Positions 57,817-64,000 of a stretch of 64,000 nt of DNA are shown here, in pieces. Location: assembly GCF_027943255.1 (NCBI RefSeq), contig NC_072897.1:24552044-24616043 (forward strand), in the 5' to 3' direction. This DNA is from Anastrepha obliqua (Eukaryota; Arthropoda; Insecta; Diptera; Tephritidae). The position numbers were made by a program, and so were the translations under genes. Position 1 is the stretch's first letter. Each line of letters opens with the position of its first letter. Under the pieces are notes generated by a model. The model ran no database searches and was not told where the DNA came from. It saw nothing but the letters and a program-made list of their open reading frames with translations.

Positions 57817-59725
57817 TTAACCCATTACAGCATAACGCTCGATATATCGGACATGAGTTAAATTAAATTTGTATCAAGCAAGTGTGATGTGGAGAAATCG
57901 AAGAAAACTATATCTTCAACATCGCAAAGAGTTCCCGTTATTTAAAATTTTTCAGTATGGCGGATTGCAAGCAGACTTTTTCTCGTAAAGGGTAAAATAT
58001 TTTTTTATATTTTTTTGGTATATTTTTAGCAAACAATTTTAGTGACAAGTGTTTATTAGTGCATAAGTGTGTTAGTAAGCAAAACATAAACAATTGTGAA
58101 GTTTGCTTCATTATCAAGCATTTACTGTAGTATTTAGTTGTGGCGTCCGATATATCGAACCTTATGCATAGCAGGCTCTAAGTGGTTTGGTTTTTTGCGT
58201 TTTCCAGATTGACTGTAGATGAAATTTTGAGCCTTTTAGAGAGCGATGATGGAAATATTAACAATGAAAATATTATTTACGTAGAGCCACCAATCGAACT
58301 TGAAGGCCAAGCCACAGATGAGGACAGTCATAAATCGGATGAAGAGCACGATGCTAATTTGAACCATTTAGGACGTAAGTTATTGCGAACTAAGAGCGAG
58401 CTCCGTCGTTTTCACACAAATAGGGGATCTAATCAAGATCAGTGTTTGCACGAGTCCTCTTCGAGTAGCGATAGCGAAGATGATGTACCATTTTCGACTT
58501 TAAAGAAAGGGTTACAACCAGCCAAGAAAAGAAGAGTTGACTTATGGAAGAAACAAATCCCAAATTTTTCTTGCTCAGAATTCAGCCAACAAATACCATC
58601 AGAAGAAGCTTTTAACTGTAAGACTCCTACAGACTTTTTAAATTGTTTTTCAATCAGGAATTGATCAAACAAATTGTGGACCAAAGTAATATTTACGATG
58701 GGCAGAAGAATAAACAGCTGATGGTTACTGAAGATGAAATTTATGTCATTTTGGGAGGAATGATACTTTGAGGATACACTAAGTTACCAAATAAACGACT
58801 TTATATTTCCAGAGACAACGATGTTCCAAAACTTCTTTCCGAAAATATAAGGTGTAGTAGTTTTGAATCAATACTCCAAAACTTGCACCTCAATGATAAT
58901 AGCCAAATAGCTGCATCTTCTGATAGACTGTATAAATTGCGCCCGTTACTAGATAGTCTCGGGAATTCTTTCCAAAAGCACTACGGCATAGGCGATCATT
59001 ATAGTGTCGATGAAAGCATGATTCCATATTACGGAAAGCACTACGCTAAACAATTTATAAGGGGAAAGCCCATTAGGTTTGGATTTAAAAATTGGGCTTT
59101 GTGTGCAAGCACTGGATATATGGTTGCCTTTAGTTTATATACAGGAAAAAGTGCTGAGAAAAAACCTTTTGCCTAGGTGGAGATGTAGTCCTCACCCTTT
59201 TAGAGCTTGCAAAGTTACCATCTAATAATGGGATAAAAATGTAATATATTTCTATAATTTCTTTACATCTTTAAGTTTGTTGAAGCACCTCCGAGAAATA
59301 GGACACTGAGTCCTTGTTTGCATTTAGGAGGACGAAAACCAGCTACACCATTGTCTACTACACGGTTTGATTGCCTCAACCATTGGATTGTTACAATAAA
59401 TTCCGAACGTCGTTGTGCAAATAAGTGTGATGGGAAATCAAAATACAAATGCCAAAAATATGAAGTAGGCTTCCATCCTAAGTGCTTCATGGAGTATCAT
59501 GTAGAGCCCAATACCTAAATATATTTTATATATAATTAATTTACTTGTATTTCTTCATTTTCAGTAATATTTTAAATAAATTTTGCTAGAAGCATTTGGT
59601 TTACAACAAACTACAGACAAATGTGTAACTTTTCTTTCACTCGATTTATGTGATCTCCATAACCCGAAATTTTCACAGAAATTCATAATAAGTATAAGGG
59701 CAAACTTTATGCAGTAATGGGTTAA
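57817..59725 (+). mobile_element. piggyBac-like transposon
   Basis: TTAA (57817-57820) is followed by CCCATTACAGCATAACGCT. The right end reads GCAGTAATGGG then TTAA (59722-59725), so the inverse is CCCATTACTGCATAAAGTT. TTAA duplication and CCC...GGG ends match piggyBac. The element is 1901 bp. A transposase with a deleted catalytic middle lies between. It sits in the provirus gag, but beyond its right TTAA the sequence is MITE-like rather than gag, so a deletion or rearrangement followed. Confidence 0.9.
57957..59518 (+). pseudogene. piggyBac-like (PGBD) transposase, with probable intron and internal deletion
   Basis: ATG 57957 starts MADCKQTFSRK. A GT...AG interval (57992-58207) can be removed to join in frame with LTVDEILSLLESDDGN, a good piggyBac N-terminus. 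An acidic/Ser-rich region follows, ending at 58664. After a frameshift comes QLMVTEDEIYVILGGMIL with a TGA at about 58770. Then NDVPKLLSENIRCSSFESIL, LRPLLDSLGNSFQKHYGIGD, VDESMIPYYGKHYAKQFIRG and KPIRFGFKNWALCASTGYMV, a DDE_Tnp_1_7 signature with the first catalytic Asp in VDESM. The frame stops at 59174 and about 200 residues with the later Asp residues are missing. The Cys/His-rich C-terminus is kept (CANKCDGKSKYKCQKYEVGF, HPKCFMEYH). Confidence 0.85.
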
Positions 59726-59996
59726 TTTTGAACAAAATTGGTTGCATGGAAGTCAGCCAGAAATCGTTGCCACCGTATAAAAAAAAAGTCGTTTCGAGAA
59801 AAACGCGTTTGAAATAAAGCATCGTATCGTAAGTGCTACGGAACCGTACCGACGGTCGCTCACTTAAGTGCACATAGAATCGGGAATAAAGCGAATTTCG
59901 CTTTAAAATTTTTACAGAATTTTCTTGAGTAGTTATACTAACAATTTATGCAAAAAAAATCAGTTATTTTAATTTTCACAGTGGCGTTCCCCCTTA
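59726..59996. mobile_element. Partial TTAA MITE 3 (right part only)
   Basis: The right end is CAGTGGCGTTCCCCC then TTAA (about 59993-59996). No matching left end is in the window. The inner block CGAGAAAAACGCGTTTGAAA (about 59795) is shared with MITE 1. The piggyBac-like element borders it on the left. Confidence 0.65.
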
Positions 59997-60089
59997 AGAA
60001 GAGAAGCGGGAAGAATTTCAAAAAATCAATCAAAAAATAGAGCCATCCAACTAAATAAAGATGCTATCGAAGCTCTGAACCAGATCAAA

Positions 60090-60495
60090 AATTCACTTAT
60101 ATCAGGAAGTAATATTAACCTACCCCAATTACCAGAGAGAATTCCAAAAACATGCCATCGGTGCAGTTTTGGAACAAGATGGAAAACCCATAATCTTCAT
60201 TTCAAGGAGGCTAACAAAAACAGAAGAATATTATCCCACCAATGAAAAAGAGATGCTAGCCGTCATCTGGGCTTTAAAATCTCTAAGAAACTACCTATGT
60301 ATATGGAACTGCAAAAATTAAAATATTTACAGACCACCAACCCTTAACATACGCCCTGAGCAATAAAAACGACAACTCAAAACTTAAAAGATGGAAGGCA
60401 ATTTTAGAAAAACACGATCACGACTTAAATACAAACCAGGTAAAAGTAACATTGTCGCCGATACACTATCTCGACCTCCAGACCTAATTCAGTAA
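60090..60495 (+). pseudogene. Errantivirus pol: RNase H domain remnant
   Basis: After a short RT-end remnant the RNase H region reads AIGAVLEQDGKPIIFISRRL, then TKTEEYYPTNEKEMLAVIWA. After a frame change it reads into the YKPGKSNIVADTLSRPPD end, with the catalytic Asp/Glu positions mostly kept. In related elements it degrades RNA in the RNA/DNA hybrid. A frameshift near 60300 breaks it. Protease and RT proper are absent upstream. Confidence 0.8.
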
Positions 60496-60559
60496 CCATC
60501 CATAATAATCGGCTTATTTACCTCAATGGAAATAATGGGCCAAATTCAAAATTTATAAT

Positions 60560-61285
60560 GTACAAACAGACGAACAACAAATTCTGATCGAACACAAACG
60601 AGTGCATAGAAATGCAAGAGAAAATAAAAAACAAATTATCGAAAAATTTTACTTCTTAAAAATGCGGGCTAAAATAAACAAATTAATAAAACAGTGCAGA
60701 ATATGTGCTGAAAATAAGTATGACAAACACCCAAACAAACCGGAGAGAAAAGTGACACCGAATCTGAATATCTAGAACAAATCCTTCATATAGACATTTT
60801 CATTGCTGAAAAAAAAACTAGTTCTTACTATAGCTATAGATAAATAGTCAAAATATGCCCAAGCCAGAGTTATTAAGTCCAGATCAATAGATAGATATAC
60901 GCGAACCTCTTAGACAACTGCTTTTCATATTTGAAAAATTCCTAAACTCCCATGCAATAATGTTCATGTTAGAGGACCAATTAAGGATAAATGTCTACAA
61001 GACACCACCTCATAATAGCAAACTAAATGGACAGATCGAACGCTTCCATTCGACCCTCGCGGAGATCTTAAGTTGTCTAAAAACAGAAACCATAGACACG
61101 GCCTTTGAAGAATTACTCTATACTGGACAGAAACGTATAGAAAATATTTTCGGACGTAAAATTTACATTAAACCAGACAAACAGGAAAAAGATTTGCCAT
61201 ACCACAACAAAAACAGGACGCCCTGTAAGGAGTACTCCCCAGGGCAAGCCATCTACACTAAAATTAGTAAAAAAAACGAAACTTA
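60560..61285 (+). pseudogene. Errantivirus pol: integrase remnant
   Basis: The zinc-binding and core parts are decayed and multiply frameshifted from 60560 to 60950 (LHIDIF near 60790 marks the core). The last part is open (60960-61286) and holds NSKLNGQIERFHSTLAEI, the catalytic-Glu region, and a C-terminal YHNKNRTPCKEYSPGQAIYT. It could not integrate DNA. Confidence 0.78.
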
Positions 61286-61419
61286 GTACACCGCGTTATA
61301 AAAAAGAAAACAAATCATCAACGGTCATAACACAGTCAGGTAAAGTTGTCCATAAAAGCCTTATAAAACAGTAAAAGAAAAAAAAGGGGGAAAAACATAT
61401 AAAAATTATTTAAATAGAA

Positions 61420-62102
61420 TTAGGATAAATAGTCACATTAGTAAGAGATCTTTGGACTTTATAGGATCCGCATGGAAATGGATTGCGGGAAAACCAAACT
61501 ATAGCGACTATAATATTCTCATGGAAAAAATGAACAATGTTTTAGAAAATAACAACAGGCAAGTTGTTATAAACAAATTAAGTAATGAAAAAATATAATA
61601 AATGAAGTGGTTGAAAATATTAATAAAATATCTAAATTCGTAAAGGAAGAAAGAGAAATTCATAATGATCTTGTATTGTCAATAAAATACAATTTAGAAA
61701 TATTGAAAGAAGAACTTATCATAATAGCTTATGCCATTTATTGGGCAAAGTGGAATATTAATTCATGCATTTTATCCGATAAGGAAATGGATATAACAAA
61801 AAATTATATTACAGCCAAAAGCAACAAACAGCAAAATAGATGAAATGTTATCTCTAGACTTAATTAAAGAACTTCAAGGAAATGAAATAGAAGAAATATC
61901 GATTCTAAGGAGGAAAAGCTCCATACTTATACCAGTTTATATAATATCTGTAATAATCATTATAGTTATAATAATATTTTTAAAATTAAAACCACGAAGA
62001 ATAAATAAAGAAACCCAACCAAATCGATGTTCAGTAGAAATAGGAATCGAAGACGTAGCAAAATTTTACGTTAACTCATCGACCGAGGACGATCGATTTT
62101 AA
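61420..62102 (+). pseudogene. Errantivirus env remnant (membrane-fusion protein family)
   Basis: The readable part starts at a basic site followed by SLDFIGSAWKWIAG (about 61450-61495), the recognisable fusion-region motif of insect errantivirus env proteins, which are related to baculovirus F proteins. A stop at about 61597 and a frame change follow, then a helical stretch (61607-61843), another frame change, and a last part (61845-62102) with a membrane anchor (SILIPVYIISVIIIIVIIIF) and a short tail. The surface part upstream is missing. The gene is broken in at least three places. It describes an old insect element only. Confidence 0.78.
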
Positions 62103-62111
62103 GGGCGGAGG
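62101..62111 (+). promoter_or_regulatory. Polypurine tract of the provirus
   Basis: AAGGGCGGAGG lies directly before the 3' LTR start AGTTAAC, the place from which plus-strand DNA synthesis is primed in this group. Confidence 0.8.
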
Positions 62112-62572
62112 AGTTAACACACAATAAATCATTTCCTTTTGTTTGCACTATAAAGCAATCTACATATTTACATACTTACAATTTTGATTCCTCATAAAAA
62201 AATTAACGCTAATAATTCAATTTAATATTAACTTTCGCAATTAGAATTTCCCACAGGTGAGTTCTTCATAAGATTTACTAAATTACATTTTTTGCATTTC
62301 CTGTTTCACAATCGAAGTTGCGATCAATTCCACGAATTGGCTCAACAAACCTAGTATTGGTTATCAAGTTGCTGCACGCGCATCCGGTAAAACGCTATTG
62401 TTTTTGCTAAATGCTGACGCCGGCGTCTGGCGTATTTAGTGCAAACAATTGTTGTTGCTTCTAATAATTAAAATCTGTTTAAAGGAGGAGGAATTAGAAG
62501 TCAGTCCTCGGTCCACATTCTGCAGTGCTTCGATTGGGTTGATTTATAAAATAAATATGCCTTACTCTAGTT
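62112..62572 (+). repeat. 3' LTR of the provirus
   Basis: It starts AGTTAACACACAATAAATCA and ends near CCTTACTCTAGTT, followed by the TGTA duplication. It has an 8-bp insertion (near CATATTTACATAC) against the 5' LTR and several substitutions. Confidence 0.9.
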
Positions 62573-62576
62573 TGTA

Positions 62577-62702
62577 GGAACATAGGCTAGAGCATCAAGT
62601 GTGCATACGCACATACAAATATGTATATGCATATGCAAAAGAGAATTATTTTAGCATTTTTTAGGCAGGAGTTCGATCATTCAGGAATGTATTCCCCAAT
62701 TA
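62577..62702. other. Spacer
   Basis: No feature was recognised. Confidence 0.5.
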
Positions 62703-63546
62703 CATAGGGTGGGCCATGTAAAATTTGATTTTTGAATCGGCTATAAAGAAAAAACAAATCAATATTTTTTCAAACTTTTTTTTTTATTTTGAAGATTGAA
62801 AATTGTCACTTATGAATGGAAAATAATATCGTTCAAATGACTGCCACGACTGGCTTTACAGTAGGCCATTCGATCAACCAATTTTAGAGCACATTTTCGA
62901 TTGTTTGGGCTCCAATTTCATGAATGGCAAGCCTTAACGGCTCCCCACAAAAAATAATCCAACGGGCTTAAATCACAGCTCCGGGGCGGCCAATTGATAT
63001 CGGAATTTCGGCTGATTATTCGGTTTTCAAAAACGGTAGCCAAAAGTTCGAGTGTAACTTTGGCAGTGTAACAAGTTGCACCGTCCTGTTGAAACCAAAT
63101 GTCGTCCATGTCATCCTCTTCAATTTTTGTAAACAACTCATTGAGCATGTCACGGTTACGCTCGCAATTTACTGTAACCGCGGCTCCTCGCTCATTTTCG
63201 AAAAAAAAATGGCCCGATGATGTCGCTAGACCAAAAACCGCACCAAACAGTGACTCGTTGTGGATGCATTTTCTTCTCTAGAGTAACGTGTGGATTTTCT
63301 GAGCCCCAAATCCGACAATTTTGCTTATTGACGCAGCCACCGCTGTGAAAATCAGAAAAGAAGAAGAAGACTCACCACTTTGGAAATAGGTTTTCAATAT
63401 TTCCCAATTTTGTTCAAGCGTATAGCGTCCCATTTCGTAAATGTCAAACCTTTAAGTAAATTATGAACACATGTGACATGTCATTTGTGTTACCATTCTC
63501 AAAAAAATAGGTGGTTCAAAAAGCAAACGCTATATGGTCCACCCTG
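62703..63546 (-). mobile_element. Internally deleted DD41D-type transposon, copy 3
   Basis: The right end, reverse-complemented, reads CAGGGTGGACCATATAGCG and the left end reads CATAGGGTGGGCCATGTAAA, an imperfect inverted repeat with a 2-bp insertion on the left. TA flanks both sides (62701-62702, 63547-63548). At 844 bp it is shortened. The transposase runs on the minus strand. Confidence 0.85.
62815..63433 (-). pseudogene. DD41D-type transposase, first catalytic region deleted
   Basis: ATG at 63433 (minus) begins MGRYTLEQNWEILKTYFQSG, then a deletion jumps to sequence just past the first catalytic Asp (VNKQNCRIWGSEN in a shifted frame). HPQRVTVWCGFWSSDIIGPF follows. The second Asp is in WFQQDGATCYTA and the third in SPLDYFLWG. 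I counted 41 residues between them, which identifies the DD41D group. After AVKACHS a frameshift and small deletion precede the C-terminal remnant (GAQTIENVL). No full triad remains. Confidence 0.87.
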
Positions 63547-63548
63547 TA

Positions 63549-64000
63549 GTATGTAAATATGATAAGACCTCGTGGGGTAGGGAATGGTTGCTTCAGTGCA
63601 TGCATACGAATACGCATAGAATCATACAATAATGATGTAAACAAAAGCCACCGTTAACTTTAGACAAATTTACGTCTTCGAAATTTTTTTTTGGTTCACT
63701 TATAGAAGTTAAATAATTAATTAAAATATATCTTCACGTATGGGATTATCCAATTAAGAAAAAGTGTACGAAATAAGTAATATAGCCGTGAAGTTAAAAA
63801 TTTACTTTCAAACCATGTTGCTGTTTTTTTTTTGCTGTAGTGTATCTATGTTTACATTTACATTTTTCTTTGCACCCTGCGCAGAGCTTGCTTGGCTGCA
63901 TCGTACAGTGTCTTCTTCGCGGGCACAAATAAAATATTTTATTGTTGGAAGAGGACTCTCTTTCTGATCATCATCTTATCGAATTCCAATTGGGAATTGA
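63549..64000. other. AT-rich end of the window
   Basis: One open frame (63764-63967) is rich in Phe and Cys and has no domain. I see nothing that supports a gene. Confidence 0.45.

Larger units (their letters stand above)
55422..62576 (+). mobile_element. Errantivirus-type LTR retrotransposon provirus, broken and nested
   Basis: An endogenous retrovirus-like element of the insect gypsy/errantivirus group (Metaviridae). Two LTRs (55426-55878 and 62112-62572) and a 4-bp target duplication, TGTA (55422-55425 and 62573-62576), define it. Order inside: leader, gag, then a rearranged zone with a piggyBac-like element and part of a MITE, then RNase H, integrase and env remnants. Protease and most of RT are gone. 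All coding parts are broken, so it cannot replicate. The LTRs differ by an 8-bp indel and several substitutions, so the insertion is not recent. Confidence 0.92.

Noticed and set aside
63764..63967. 67-codon frame with a hydrophobic stretch, possible secreted protein
   Set aside because: The hydrophobic residues come from a T-run. There is no ATG in good context, no homology that I recognise and no conserved pattern.

Overview
This window is eukaryotic and looks like a higher fly, most likely a tephritid fruit fly. That assignment is inference: it rests on AT-rich spacer DNA, the mix of element families (mariner, DD41D, LOA-like, jockey, RTE, BEL/Pao, errantivirus, Helitron) and a tRNA-derived SINE whose sequence resembles repeats I associate with Bactrocera-like genomes. 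I found no convincing host gene, no tRNA or rRNA gene, and no CRISPR array or bacterial operon. Nearly everything recognisable is transposable elements, many nested and most broken.

Layout. 0-6.5 kb holds a reverse-transcriptase (RT) scrap, an internally deleted DD41D transposon (1124-1974), an endonuclease scrap, three SINE copies, a deleted hAT (4624-5397) and a second deleted DD41D element (5726-6432). 6.8-18.0 kb holds two LOA-like LINEs in the same orientation, each with ORF1 and an ORF2 of endonuclease, RT and RNase H. The second is inserted in the tail of a SINE. 18-25.2 kb is sparse sequence, then two jockey-like LINE relics separated by a complex inverted repeat. 25.2-27.8 kb has an errantivirus LTR with env remnant, a short 5'-truncated RTE insertion and a further possible env fragment.

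27.8-32.4 kb is a Helitron on the minus strand (TC start, CTAG end) carrying an uninterrupted mariner. 32.6-39.4 kb holds a BEL/Pao relic, a jockey-like endonuclease relic and a longer RTE relic. 39.6-44.5 kb holds two further LINE relics. 45.3-46.9 kb has a TA-flanked MITE, a Tc-like relic and a SINE. 48.0-50.4 kb is a foldback-type element with about 580-bp inverted arms and a decayed transposase-like ORF of a family I cannot name. 51.2-51.5 kb is a small element with the same terminal bases. 51.9-55.0 kb is a second Helitron on the plus strand, with a TTAA-flanked MITE inside. 55.4-62.6 kb is an errantivirus provirus with two LTRs, broken by a TTAA MITE, a piggyBac-like element and part of another MITE. 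62.7-63.5 kb is a third deleted DD41D element.

How the parts relate. The LINEs supply the machinery that SINEs use, and the SINE 3' end here matches the 3' end of the RTE element, so RTE is its probable driver. Deleted DD41D, hAT and MITE copies would depend on transposases encoded elsewhere. The mariner transposase (346 aa from its ATG, DD34D intact) is the only full-length TE protein without a break that I can see.
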